Assembly (NCBI GenBank): GCA_963841425.1
Contig: CAWJCL010000002.1
Span: 1,178,001-1,242,000, forward strand
Direction of reading: 5' to 3'
Origin: DATEOR01 sp963841425
Lineage (GTDB): Bacteria; Actinomycetota; Thermoleophilia; Gaiellales; Gaiellaceae
Length of the DNA: 64,000 bases
Both the position numbers and the translations under genes were made by a program. The notes below the pieces were generated by a model. The model saw only the letters and a program-made list of their open reading frames with translations, was not told the origin of the DNA and did not search any database. Of the stretch, positions 42,359-50,959 are shown one piece after another; position 1 is the stretch's first letter, and each line of letters begins with the position of its first letter.

Positions 42359-43367
42359 GCTCGGGGGCGATCTGGCCGCGGCAGGCGTCCGCGAGCAGGT
42401 CGCCGAGGACCGGCGCGAACTTGAAGAGGTTGTGCCCGGCGAAGACGAGGACTGCGCCCGCTTCCCAGACCGCGAACGCGTCGGGATGCCAAGGGAGAAT
42501 GGTCAGCGGCCGCGTGATCGTGTCGATCGGCTCCGGATCGAGGCCGGGGAGGGCGCGCTCGACGTAGCCTCGCACGCGGGCCACCGAGCCGGCCGGGTCG
42601 GAGTCCTCCGTCGCGAGCCCGACCGCGAACCCGCCGAGCTCGGGCACCGGCCCGGAGTAGACCGTTGCGCCATAGGCGCTCGTGCGGTCCATCCAGCAGG
42701 CGAGACGGCGGTGCACCTCACCGGAGCGGAAGGTCGCACGCGTGTGGTCGCGGATCTCCAGCGGCAGGTCGACGCCGAGCGGCACGGCGAGCTCCGGGGT
42801 CCTCGCACCGGCGCACACGAGTACGCGGTCGAAGCGCCAAGCGCCGGCCGCCGTCTCGACATCACCGTCTCGATGGGCCGAAAAGACCTCCTGCCGGAGC
42901 AGCCGGTCTTCGAGCCGCGCGACGAGCGCGGCCACGGTCTCCCGCACCCGGATCGCCCCTCCGCGCACGTCGTAGAGCGCCGCGCCGCCGGGCGGCGCGA
43001 GAATGGGAAGGAGCCGTCGCTGCTCGTCCTCGTCCACGAGACGGTGCTCGACCCCCGCAGCCGCGAAGAGGGCCGCGACGCCCTCGGCATCGGGTGAGGC
43101 GAAGAGGACGCCCTCGTCGCCGATCAGCGGGCGGCCCGCGAGCTCGCTCCAGTCGTCCCAGCGCCGCCGCGCGTGACTCACGAGCTCCACGAGGTCGGCC
43201 CGGTCGTGGACGTGGCGGAAGACGCGCGTGTAGCCCGCCGACTGGCCGCTTCCCGGCTCGGCCGCCTCGAAGCAGCGCACGTCCACACCGGCGCGCGCGA
43301 GAGCGTCGGCCGCGGCCAGCCCGACGATCCCGGCGCCGACGACGCCGACCTCGGCTCGACCCTGCAT
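42330..43367 (-). CDS. FAD-dependent oxidoreductase (DAO/monomeric sarcosine oxidase-like)
   Basis: A 345-residue flavoenzyme of the D-amino-acid oxidase superfamily. GVVGAGIVGLAAADALARAG near 8-27 is the FAD site, FEAAEPGSGQSAGYTRVFRH follows in the sarcosine-oxidase pattern, and VLVCAGARTPEL near 195 and LVFAGHNLFKFAP near the end are typical; in related oxidases the AGH-KF region carries the covalent flavin, but no cysteine is present here. It probably oxidises an N-methyl or amino acid. ATG 43367 is only 19 bp from the divergent SDR start. Confidence 0.88.
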   Translation of the reverse strand: MQGRAEVGVVGAGIVGLAAADALARAGVDVRCFEAAEPGSGQSAGYTRVFRHVHDRADLVELVSHARRRWDDWSELAGRPLIGDEGVLFASPDAEGVAALFAAAGVEHRLVDEDEQRRLLPILAPPGGAALYDVRGGAIRVRETVAALVARLEDRLLRQEVFSAHRDGDVETAAGAWRFDRVLVCAGARTPELAVPLGVDLPLEIRDHTRATFRSGEVHRRLACWMDRTSAYGATVYSGPVPELGGFAVGLATEDSDPAGSVARVRGYVERALPGLDPEPIDTITRPLTILPWHPDAFAVWEAGAVLVFAGHNLFKFAPVLGDLLADACRGQIAPELRPRDPPTA

Positions 43368-43374
43368 CGGTGGC

Positions 43375-43380
43375 GATAAT
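43375..43380 (+). promoter_or_regulatory. -10 box (GATAAT) before the SDR gene
   Basis: GATAAT (5 of 6 to consensus) ends 6 nt before ATG 43387. It overlaps the opposite-strand box of the divergent FAD-oxidoreductase gene, making a compact two-way promoter. Confidence 0.5.
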
Positions 43381-43381
43381 G
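43376..43381 (-). promoter_or_regulatory. -10-like box (CATTAT) before the FAD oxidoreductase gene
   Basis: Minus-strand CATTAT ends 8 nt before ATG 43367, sharing five base pairs with the GATAAT box of the SDR gene. Confidence 0.35.
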
Positions 43382-43386
43382 GCGCA

Positions 43387-44079
<693 letters not shown>

Positions 44080-44091
44080 GGGTTACCCGGC

Positions 44092-45012
44092 CTAGACGTT
44101 GAAACGGACGTTGATGACGTCGCCGTCCTCGACGACGTACGTCTTCCCCTCGAGGCGCTGAAGGCCGCGCTTCGCGGCCGCCGCGTGCGAGCCGGCCTCG
44201 ACGAGGTCGTTCCAGCGGATCACCTCGGCGCGGATGAACCCCTGGGCGATGTCGGTGTGGATGCTCGCGGCGGCCTCGAGCGCGGTCCGGCCGCGCTGCA
44301 GCGTCCAGGCGCGCGTCTCCTTCTCGCCGGCGGTGAAGAAGGTGAGGAGGCCCGCCGCTTCGAAGACCCGGCGCGCGACGTCCTCGAGCGCCGAGGGCCC
44401 GTCGCGGAACTCCGCCGCCTCCTCCTCCGGAAGGTCCGCGAGCTCCGCCTCGAGCTTCACGTCCACCCCTGACGGTCCGTTTCGGATCTCGACGAGCGGC
44501 TTCGTCGTCAGCGGCTCGAGCTCCGCGGGAAGCTCGCCCTCGTACTCGGAGAGCGGCCGTCCCGTCTCGAGGTAGGCGAGGACGCGCTCCAGCTCGGCGA
44601 CCTCGGCGCGGAGGCCGGCGTCGCCCGACTTCGCCTGCTTCTGCACCCGCTCGAGGCGCCGCTCGACGTGATCGCGGTCGGCGACGAGAAGCTCGAGCTT
44701 CAGCGTCTCCAGATCGTCCGCGGGAGCACGGGTACCCGACCAGTCGTCGAGGACGGCGAGAAGGGCATCCACCTGGCGCAGGTTACCGAGGAGCCGGGCG
44801 CCCGTTCCCGGGACGTCGACGACGCGGATCGCGGCGGGGGTTACCTTCTTCGCCTTCACGACCTCGGCGAGCTGCGGCAGGCGATCGTCCACAATCGACG
44901 CCATGCCCACGTGCTCCTTGCCGGGCACTCCCGCCCCGACCCGGGTGAGCGCGCTGAAGAGCGTCGTCTTGCCCGCGTTCTGCAGGCCCACGATTCCGAT
45001 CTCGACAGCCAT
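44092..45012 (-). CDS. Shortened YchF/OLA1-like GTPase (Obg family, TGS domain)
   Basis: A 306-residue P-loop protein of the YchF group, about 55 residues shorter than the usual 363. GIVGLQNAGKTTLFSALT (6-23) is G1, and VDVPGTGA is the G3 region, where typical YchF has VDIAGLV. The NMxE/NKxD type G4 motif is not recognisable. A coiled-coil helical region (near 110-150) is followed by the C-terminal TGS-type DUF933 domain (LLTFFTAGEKETRAWTL, SIHTDIAQGFIRAEVI, YVVEDGDVINVRFNV). ATG 45012 overlaps the sigma-factor stop. YchF proteins bind ribosomes and hydrolyse ATP; this divergent form may differ. Confidence 0.85.
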   Translation of the reverse strand: MAVEIGIVGLQNAGKTTLFSALTRVGAGVPGKEHVGMASIVDDRLPQLAEVVKAKKVTPAAIRVVDVPGTGARLLGNLRQVDALLAVLDDWSGTRAPADDLETLKLELLVADRDHVERRLERVQKQAKSGDAGLRAEVAELERVLAYLETGRPLSEYEGELPAELEPLTTKPLVEIRNGPSGVDVKLEAELADLPEEEAAEFRDGPSALEDVARRVFEAAGLLTFFTAGEKETRAWTLQRGRTALEAAASIHTDIAQGFIRAEVIRWNDLVEAGSHAAAAKRGLQRLEGKTYVVEDGDVINVRFNV

Positions 45013-45563
45013 CAGCCCGCCTTGGCCAGCTGGCGCTGGAGGGAACCGAGAGCACGATGCTGCAGCGATTTCACCGCGCCCTCGCTCTTGCCGAGGATCG
45101 TGCCGACCTCCGCGTTCGAGAAGTCGAACGCGAACTTGAGGGTGAGCACCTGCTGCTGGTCCTCGGAGAGGTTTTCGATCAGCTCGAACATGCTCCGCTC
45201 CCCGATGGCGCGGAAGGCCTCGTCCTCGGCCGAACGCTCCTCGCTCCCCGGCGGCTCGGGCGGCTCCTCCTCCGGCTGCCAGCGCCTGCGCGAGCGGAAG
45301 TGGTCCATGGCGAGATTGTGGGCGATGCGAAAGAGCCAGGCCGAGAGCGGAACCTTGCGCCACTCGAAGCGGTCGATCGACTCGATCATCTTCACGAAGG
45401 TCTGGTTGGTGAGGTCCTCGGCATCGTGCTTGTTGCCGACGCTGAGCTGCAGGTAGCTGTAGATCCGGTCGAAGTGGAGGAGGTAGAGGTCCTCGAAGGC
45501 TTCACGGTCGCCCTGCTGCGCGCGCTCGACGAGCGCGCGCACGTCGTCGGTCTCGGGCGGCAA
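45012..45563 (-). CDS. ECF-type RNA polymerase sigma factor
   Basis: A 183-residue sigma-70 family protein with regions 2 and 4 only. Region 2 covers FEDLYLLHFDRIYSYL through WLFRIAHNLAMDHFRSRRR, an acidic linker follows (EEEPPEPPGSEE), and region 4 (LSEDQQQVLTLKFAFDFSNA through GAVKSLQHRALGSL) carries the helix-turn-helix. The start may be TTG 45563, just after the upstream stop, or GTG 45542, seven codons later. No anti-sigma gene lies next to it, which is unusual for an ECF factor. It is co-transcribed with the YchF-like GTPase, with stop and start overlapping. Confidence 0.9.
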   Translation of the reverse strand: MPPETDDVRALVERAQQGDREAFEDLYLLHFDRIYSYLQLSVGNKHDAEDLTNQTFVKMIESIDRFEWRKVPLSAWLFRIAHNLAMDHFRSRRRWQPEEEPPEPPGSEERSAEDEAFRAIGERSMFELIENLSEDQQQVLTLKFAFDFSNAEVGTILGKSEGAVKSLQHRALGSLQRQLAKAG

Positions 45564-45564
45564 G

Positions 45565-45795
45565 CTACGCCGTCGAGCCGAAGCCGATCTGCATCTCGCG
45601 CGAGCTGCGCTTGACGTAGACGACCTTCCCGAGCGCAACCAGGAAATTGCCCTCGAGCGCCTCGAGCTCGAAGACGGCGCCGTTACCGGCCATCGCCTCG
45701 TGGAACGCCTTCGAAACGGAGGCGCTCACGGTTCCGCCGATGATCTGACCGCCTTCGAAGGCGATCTCGAGCCGGATCTGGTCGTTCTCAGCCAC
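45565..45795 (-). CDS. Small DUF3107-like protein
   Basis: A 76-residue cytoplasmic protein. The pattern IRLEIAFEGGQIIGGTVSAS followed by FELEALEGNFLVALGKVVYV and the end MQIGFGS resembles the DUF3107 family of Actinobacteria; this is my reading by eye, and function is not established. GTG 45795 is chosen because a near-perfect GGAGGTGAT ribosome site lies just before it; the preceding codon is a TTG. It overlaps the epimerase stop by 8 bp and leads directly into the sigma-factor gene. Confidence 0.65.
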   Translation of the reverse strand: MAENDQIRLEIAFEGGQIIGGTVSASVSKAFHEAMAGNGAVFELEALEGNFLVALGKVVYVKRSSREMQIGFGSTA

Positions 45796-46189
45796 CAATC
45801 ACCTCCACGAGCACTCCGTGCACGGAGTCCGGATGGACGAACGAGACAGCGTGGCCGTCGAGCCCCGTGCGGGGCTTCGGGTCGATCACGTCGGCGCCGG
45901 CCGCGGCGAGCTCGCCGACGGCTGCAGCCACATCGGGGACCTCGTAGGCGACATGGTGCATCCCCGGGCCGCGCCTGGCGAGGAAGCGCCCGACCGGTGT
46001 GTCCTCCGCGAGCGCGCTCATGAGCTCGACACGGCCGGACCCCACGCGCAGGTAGGCGGCCTCGACGCCCTGGTCCTCCATGCGCCCGCGGAGCTCGACC
46101 TTCGCGCCGAAGAGACGCTCGTAGGTGCCGACGGCAGCGTCGAGGTCGGAGACGGCGAAGGCGACGTGATGGACGGAACGGACGTCCAC
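45788..46189 (-). CDS. mce: Methylmalonyl-CoA epimerase
   Basis: A 133-residue vicinal-oxygen-chelate enzyme that interconverts the 2R and 2S forms of methylmalonyl-CoA in propionate metabolism. Two beta-alpha-beta-beta-beta repeats are evident: SVHHVAFAVSDLDAAV and PGMHHVAYEVPDVAAAV supply metal histidines, and VELMSAL and VLVEVIGG supply the glutamates. It starts at GTG 46189 with TAGGAT 6 nt upstream and heads an operon with the DUF3107-like, sigma and YchF-like genes. The mutase is not in the window. Confidence 0.92.
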   Translation of the reverse strand: MDVRSVHHVAFAVSDLDAAVGTYERLFGAKVELRGRMEDQGVEAAYLRVGSGRVELMSALAEDTPVGRFLARRGPGMHHVAYEVPDVAAAVGELAAAGADVIDPKPRTGLDGHAVSFVHPDSVHGVLVEVIGG

Positions 46190-46195
46190 GCCCCG

Positions 46196-46201
46196 ATCCT
46201 A
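46196..46201 (-). promoter_or_regulatory. -10-like box (TAGGAT) before mce
   Basis: Minus-strand TAGGAT ends 6 nt before GTG 46189 inside the 56-bp gap after the FtsH-like gene. No ribosome site is present, so a leaderless transcript is likely. Confidence 0.4.
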
Positions 46202-46245
46202 TCGGCCGGGGGATCGTGCCAGGGCGAGCCCCGGGGCGGCCGCGG

Positions 46246-47778
46246 CTAGTGCAGCTCGGCCTGGGAGATGACCTGCGGCGTCCCGACGCGCTCTGAGGCG
46301 TCCGACTCGGGCCGCACGTCGACGAGGAGCGCCTCGAGCTCGGGGCGCATGATCGTCTCCTTCTCGAGCAGCGCGGCCGCGACGACGTCGAGGGACCTGC
46401 GGTGCTTCGTGAGGAGGCGGATGGCCTCCTCGAAGGCATGGTCGCAGAGGCGGGCCTGCTCTTCGTCGCGCACGCGCTTCGTGTGCTCGGAGAGCGCGTA
46501 GTTGTCCGCCCGCATCGTCCGCGAGGAGACCTCTTCGCCCATCCCGAACTCGAAGATCATCTCGCGGGCCAGATCGGTGACACGCTCGAGGTCGTTGGCG
46601 GCCCCGTTCGTGACCGCGCCGAAGACGATCTGCTCGGCGGCACGGCCTGAGAGCAGCACCTTCATCAAGTCGAGGAGCTCCTCCTTCGTGTGCAGGTAGC
46701 GGTCCTCCTGCGGGGTATTGAGCGTGTACCCGAGCGCGCGTCCGCGCGAGACGATCGTCACCTTCTGCACCGGCTGTGGGCTGCCGACGAGATGGGACAT
46801 GAGAGCGTGCCCGGCCTCGTGGTAGGCGAGGATCCGCTTCTCCTTCTCGGTCACGACACGGCGCTGCTGCAGGCCGGCGACGACCCGCTCCATTGCGTTC
46901 TCGAAGTCGAGCTGGCGGATGTGACCGAGCTCGGCGCGGCCCGCGAAGATGGCCGCCTCGTTGCAGATGTTCGCGAGATCGGCGCCGGTGAGGCCCGCGG
47001 TCTGGCGCGCGATCGCCTCGAGGTCGATGTCCGGCGCCATCGGCTTGCCGCGGGTGTGCACCTTGAGAATCGCCTCGCGGCCCGCAAGGTCGGGGGGAGC
47101 CACGAGCACCTGTCTGTCGAACCGGCCCGGCCGAAGGAGCGCGGGATCGAGATCCTCGAGCCTGTTCGAGGCACCGATGATGACCACGCCGTCAGGGCCG
47201 CGGAAGCCGTCGAGCTCGACAAGGAGCTGGTTCAGGGTCTGGTCGTGCTCGCGATTGAAGCTCGTGCCTGAGCGGCGCATGCCGACAGCGTCGAGCTCGT
47301 CGATGAAGACGATCGCGGGCGCGTTCTTGCGCGCCTTGTCGAAAAGCTTGCGGATGCGGGCGGCGCCGAGACCGGCGAACATCTCGACGAAGGCGGAGGC
47401 GCTCTGCGAATAGAAGGTCGCGCCCGAGGCATGGGCGACCGCCTTGGCGAGCAGCGTCTTCCCGGTGCCCGGAGGCCCGTAGATGAGAATGCCCTTCGGG
47501 ACGCGCGCGCCGAGTACGGAGAAGCGCTTCGGGTGCTGGAGGAAGTCGACAACCTCCTGGAGCTCGGCGGCGGCCTCGTCGACACCCGCGATATCGTCCC
47601 AGCCCACCGCCGACTTCGAGTCGGGCTCGACCTCGGTTGGCTTCACCCGCGGCATGAACGCGAGCATCCGCCAGAAGAAGTAGACGAGCAGCCCGAGGAA
47701 GATCAAGGGCAGCCAGGTGAACAGCTGGTCCTTGAGGTAACTCAGAAAGTCGACGATCACCTCCACCCCGACCCTCAT
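46246..47778 (-). CDS. FtsH-family ATP-dependent zinc metalloprotease, reduced N-terminus
   Basis: A 510-residue AAA+ protease. The ATPase part has Walker A GPPGTGKT (101-108), pore loop FVEMFAGLGAARIR (130-143), Walker B IVFIDELDA (156-164) and SRH DPALLRPGRFDRQ. The M41 protease part has the zinc motif HEAGH (320-324) and a later NDLERVTDLAR. Unlike canonical FtsH (about 640 residues, two helices around a periplasmic domain), only one transmembrane helix is seen (20-40, LPLIFLGLLVYFFW) and no periplasmic domain. Several starts are possible; ATG 47778 is the longest sensible one, and GTG codons 4 and 6 codons later are alternatives. It is last in the M20-DUF1385-NAPRT operon. Confidence 0.93.
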   Translation of the reverse strand: MRVGVEVIVDFLSYLKDQLFTWLPLIFLGLLVYFFWRMLAFMPRVKPTEVEPDSKSAVGWDDIAGVDEAAAELQEVVDFLQHPKRFSVLGARVPKGILIYGPPGTGKTLLAKAVAHASGATFYSQSASAFVEMFAGLGAARIRKLFDKARKNAPAIVFIDELDAVGMRRSGTSFNREHDQTLNQLLVELDGFRGPDGVVIIGASNRLEDLDPALLRPGRFDRQVLVAPPDLAGREAILKVHTRGKPMAPDIDLEAIARQTAGLTGADLANICNEAAIFAGRAELGHIRQLDFENAMERVVAGLQQRRVVTEKEKRILAYHEAGHALMSHLVGSPQPVQKVTIVSRGRALGYTLNTPQEDRYLHTKEELLDLMKVLLSGRAAEQIVFGAVTNGAANDLERVTDLAREMIFEFGMGEEVSSRTMRADNYALSEHTKRVRDEEQARLCDHAFEEAIRLLTKHRRSLDVVAAALLEKETIMRPELEALLVDVRPESDASERVGTPQVISQAELH

Positions 47779-47797
47779 CGGCGCGAGGGCCGAAAGC

Positions 47798-48892
47798 TTA
47801 AACCACGATTTCGAGCCGCTCGCTCGGCCTGTAGCGACGCCCGACCTTGGCGGATGGGAGGCCGTCCGTGAGGACGATGTCGCCGGTGAAGTCGTTCTGT
47901 CCGCGGATGAGAGCGGAGCCGACTCCGTACGAGTCGACGGGCACGCCACGCTCCTCGAAGGACCGGATCTTGTCCGCGTCGAAGCCGCCCGAGGCGACGA
48001 TCTTGATTCGCTCGAAGCCGGCCTCGTCGAGAGCGTTCCGGACCTTCCACACGAGGCGCTCGTTTACCCCGGTCGGCTTGAAGTCGCCTATCTCCTCCCA
48101 GAGCGAGCGGTCGACGAGCGTCTCCGAGGTGTCGAGCCGGACTCCCCACAGCCGGTCGCCGAGCGCACGGGCGACCTCGAGCGCCGTCTCGACAGAGTTG
48201 TTCTCGAAGTCGACGAGGACCGTGACGTTGATGTCGGGCGACTCGCGTGCTGCCCATTCGGCGAACTTCGTCGCCGCGAGCACGGTGTTGCCGCCGTAGG
48301 CCGAGATGAGCGCGTGCGGCACGGTGCCGACGCCCTTACCGCCCCACCAGGACGCCTGGGCGTCCGTGGTCATCCCGATCGGGAAGTCAATGCTCGCGCC
48401 AGCGACGTGGGCCGCGTATCCGTCACCGGTCTGGATGCTGTGGTGGTCATGGCGCGCCGGCATGAAGATGATCGGCTTGCGGTTCGCCGCCTCGATCACG
48501 CGACGCGTGTTCGTGGAGACGAGGGTGCGGCGCGCGAGGACCCCGAGGTAGACGGTCTCGAGGTGCGCGAAGAGCGTGTAGTCGCCCTCGATCGTCAGCA
48601 CCGTCTCACGCGGCGCGAGCTCGTCGCCGTCATAGAGGGCGTGAACGGTCAGCGCCTCCCAGTCGTGCGAGCAGAGCTTGAGGACGGCGATCGCCTCGTC
48701 CATTCCCCCCAGCACAGCCTCGTTCTTCTGGAAGACCTGCATGACCACGCGTGGGCGCCGGCCGTCCGCGAGCAGCGTCTCGCGGGCGTGGTTGAAGTAG
48801 GCGTCGGTGTACCAGCCCTCCCGCATCTTCTCGAGGGGGAGGTCGAAGATCTCAGGTGGAAGGCGCTTCCTCCGCTGCTCCGTTGTCGCCAT
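47798..48892 (-). CDS. Nicotinate phosphoribosyltransferase (PncB-like)
   Basis: A 364-residue enzyme that forms nicotinate mononucleotide from nicotinate and PRPP in NAD salvage. Marks are EKMREGWYTDAYFNH at the substrate site, the catalytic loop region FMPARHDHHSIQTGDGYAAH, GTVPHALISAYGG, and the phosphate-binding IVASGGFDADKIRSFEERG and DSYGVGSALI. The length is shorter than E. coli PncB and matches the compact archaeal/actinobacterial type. Its start lies 41 bp inside the end of the DUF1385 gene, and FtsH follows 19 bp after its stop. Confidence 0.92.
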   Translation of the reverse strand: MATTEQRRKRLPPEIFDLPLEKMREGWYTDAYFNHARETLLADGRRPRVVMQVFQKNEAVLGGMDEAIAVLKLCSHDWEALTVHALYDGDELAPRETVLTIEGDYTLFAHLETVYLGVLARRTLVSTNTRRVIEAANRKPIIFMPARHDHHSIQTGDGYAAHVAGASIDFPIGMTTDAQASWWGGKGVGTVPHALISAYGGNTVLAATKFAEWAARESPDINVTVLVDFENNSVETALEVARALGDRLWGVRLDTSETLVDRSLWEEIGDFKPTGVNERLVWKVRNALDEAGFERIKIVASGGFDADKIRSFEERGVPVDSYGVGSALIRGQNDFTGDIVLTDGLPSAKVGRRYRPSERLEIVV

Positions 48893-49673
48893 TTGCAGGC
48901 GATTCTACTTCCAGTCGGAGGCACTCCTTGAGGGCGAGGTTTGCGACCTCGAGCTGCTCGGGCGTGGGCTCGGCTGTGACGAAGCGGTGCTGGAGCTCGT
49001 GCCCCGGCATCGCGAGCGCACGGGCAATCGGATTCTTCTCGTTCTGCACCATCCAGGAGAAGAGCTCGACGGAGGCCGCGAGCGCGCCGAGACCGGCCGC
49101 CGCGCGGGCCGCAGGACGCAGGGACGACGGCGCTCGCGTGGCGAGCGCATTTCCGACCGCAGAAGTGAGGAGGAGCGGGCCGAGGAGATGCGAGCCGCAG
49201 CGCTCGTGCTCCTTCGCGCGCTCCTCGCCGTGCTCGTAGCTCCCGATGGAGATGTGCTCGGCTCCGTGGTAGGAGGCGAGGTTGGAGCCGCGCATCGCAA
49301 CTGCGGCCGGGCCGACCGCCAGCGCAGCCGCGAGGACCTCCTGCGCAGCGGTGGAGAGCCTGCTCCCGCGAACGAGCCGAACCGCAGCCGCGCTCCCGAC
49401 CATGGCAGCCGCCACCGCGGGACGCTGGAAGGGAAGCTGCGCCGCGGGGAGGCGGCGCCGGATCTCGGGCAGGAGCGCGAAGATCTCCGCCATCCGAGCA
49501 GGGCCTCGGATGAGGCGGTTCTCGATCTCGGCCGCGCGCAGCGGCTTGAGCCCGGAGGCCACCTCCAGTCCACCGTCCTCGAGGCGGACGGCGCACGCCC
49601 AGTAGCGAGGCCCGTGCACCAGAACCCCGTTGGCGAGCGCCATGCCCCCGAGCCGAACCTTGTCCCTGCTCAC
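48852..49673 (-). CDS. DUF1385 membrane protein (YqhQ-like)
   Basis: A 273-residue membrane protein. It opens with the family pattern KVRLGGMALANGVLVHGPRY and carries the diagnostic YHGAEH in ASYHGAEHISIGSYEHG, plus PGHELQHRFVTAEPTPEQLE at the end. Hydrophobic stretches lie near residues 75-130 and 170-200. The family's role is not established. GTG 49673 overlaps the M20 peptidase stop as GTGA. The order and overlaps place it in one operon with nicotinate phosphoribosyltransferase and FtsH. Confidence 0.9.
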   Translation of the reverse strand: MSRDKVRLGGMALANGVLVHGPRYWACAVRLEDGGLEVASGLKPLRAAEIENRLIRGPARMAEIFALLPEIRRRLPAAQLPFQRPAVAAAMVGSAAAVRLVRGSRLSTAAQEVLAAALAVGPAAVAMRGSNLASYHGAEHISIGSYEHGEERAKEHERCGSHLLGPLLLTSAVGNALATRAPSSLRPAARAAAGLGALAASVELFSWMVQNEKNPIARALAMPGHELQHRFVTAEPTPEQLEVANLALKECLRLEVESPANGDNGAAEEAPST

Positions 49674-50938
49674 TCTCCGAGTGTACGTGCCACGTGCATG
49701 AGGAAGCGGGTCCCGAGCTCGAGATCGTCCACCGGGATGCGCTCGTCGGCGGAGTGGATCAGCGCCGCCGCGACGTCGGACTCCATCGTCCGCATGGGGA
49801 AGAACCCGTAACAGACGGTCCCGAAGGCCGCGCGCATGAAGTGACTGTCGGTAAACCCGGCGTTGACGATGGGAGCGAGCGCGGCTCCCGGCTCCTCCGC
49901 CTCCACGAAGCTCTCGATCGCGCGCCAGAGCGGCGTGTCCAGCGGCGACGCCGTGCCGCCCACTCCCTCGACCCAGACGAAGTCGTAGTTGTCCTCGCCG
50001 AGCGCCGCCCGGATCTCGGCCTCGGCGTCGGCCTGCGTCTCGCCCGGCAGCAGACGGCAGTCGCAGACCACCGTGCAGAGCGCGGGGATGACGTTCGTCT
50101 GCTTGGACGCCTCGATGATCGTCGGCGAGATCGCGTGCGAGAGCATCGGCTCGACGACCGCGCGGAGCGGTTGCTCGAGCTCGGTGGAGTCGCTCGCCCC
50201 GACGAGCCGAAGGAACGCCTCTGCCTCGGGCAACGCGCGGGTCTTCGGCTTGTACTCCGCCAGGCGCTGGATGAGCCGCGCAGCTCGCACCAGCGCGTTG
50301 TCCGCGATCCCCGGCATGGACGCGTGCCCACTCCGGCCGTGCACGCGGAGGACGAAGGGCGAGCTCATCTTCTCGGCCGTCCCGCACAGGTAGGCGGGCC
50401 GTCCGTTGATCATCAGCCGGTCGCCACCGCCCTCGTTGACGCAATAGTCGGCGCGGATCGCGTCCGGATGGTTGGCGCAGAGCCACGAGAGACCGAAGTC
50501 CTCGCCGACCTCCTCGTCGGCCGAGGCGACGAAGATCACGTCGCCGGCGGGCACGAAGCCCTCCCGGGCCAGCGTGGCGACGGCGACGGCCGCGGCCGCG
50601 ACGTGGCTCTTCATGTCGAGAGCCCCACGTCCCCAGATCTCCCCGTTGCGGAGCTCGCCCGACCACGGGTCGAGGGTCCACTCCTCGGGATCTGCGCGCA
50701 CCGTGTCCGTGTGGGAGATGAGCGCGAGCGTCGGGCCGCCACGGCCCGGGATGCGCGCGACGAGGTTCGCCCGCTCCGGGACCCTGGCGAAGAGCTCGCA
50801 GTCGACCCCTGCGTCCTCGAGATATGCGCGGAGGAGCTCGGCGGCGAGGGTCTCGTTCCCCGGCGGGTTGACCGTGTTGGCGCGCAGAAGCTCCTGCAGG
50901 AGCTCCGTCGCCTCGTCACGCGCCGAGACCGTGGCCAT
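49670..50938 (-). CDS. M20 family metallopeptidase
   Basis: A 422-residue zinc amidohydrolase or peptidase of the ArgE/DapE/CPG2 group. ISHTDTVRADP, WGRGALDMKSHVAA and SADEEVGEDFG supply the catalytic and metal residues, and GRSGHASMPGIADNAL is the lid-domain histidine region. It probably hydrolyses an N-acyl amino acid or short peptide. ATG 50938 has TATGCT 6 nt upstream and no ribosome site. It is first of a four-gene operon and is only 21 bp from the divergent rarA start. Confidence 0.92.
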   Translation of the reverse strand: MATVSARDEATELLQELLRANTVNPPGNETLAAELLRAYLEDAGVDCELFARVPERANLVARIPGRGGPTLALISHTDTVRADPEEWTLDPWSGELRNGEIWGRGALDMKSHVAAAAVAVATLAREGFVPAGDVIFVASADEEVGEDFGLSWLCANHPDAIRADYCVNEGGGDRLMINGRPAYLCGTAEKMSSPFVLRVHGRSGHASMPGIADNALVRAARLIQRLAEYKPKTRALPEAEAFLRLVGASDSTELEQPLRAVVEPMLSHAISPTIIEASKQTNVIPALCTVVCDCRLLPGETQADAEAEIRAALGEDNYDFVWVEGVGGTASPLDTPLWRAIESFVEAEEPGAALAPIVNAGFTDSHFMRAAFGTVCYGFFPMRTMESDVAAALIHSADERIPVDDLELGTRFLMHVARTLGE

Positions 50939-50944
50939 CGCGTG

Positions 50945-50950
50945 AGCATA
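50945..50950 (-). promoter_or_regulatory. -10-like box (TATGCT) before the M20 peptidase gene
   Basis: Minus-strand TATGCT ends 6 nt before ATG 50938 and overlaps the opposite-strand box of rarA. Confidence 0.4.
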
Positions 50951-50952
50951 CT
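50947..50952 (+). promoter_or_regulatory. -10-like box (CATACT) before rarA
   Basis: CATACT ends 7 nt before GTG 50960 and shares four base pairs with the M20 box. Confidence 0.3.
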
Positions 50953-50959
50953 TCCCACC

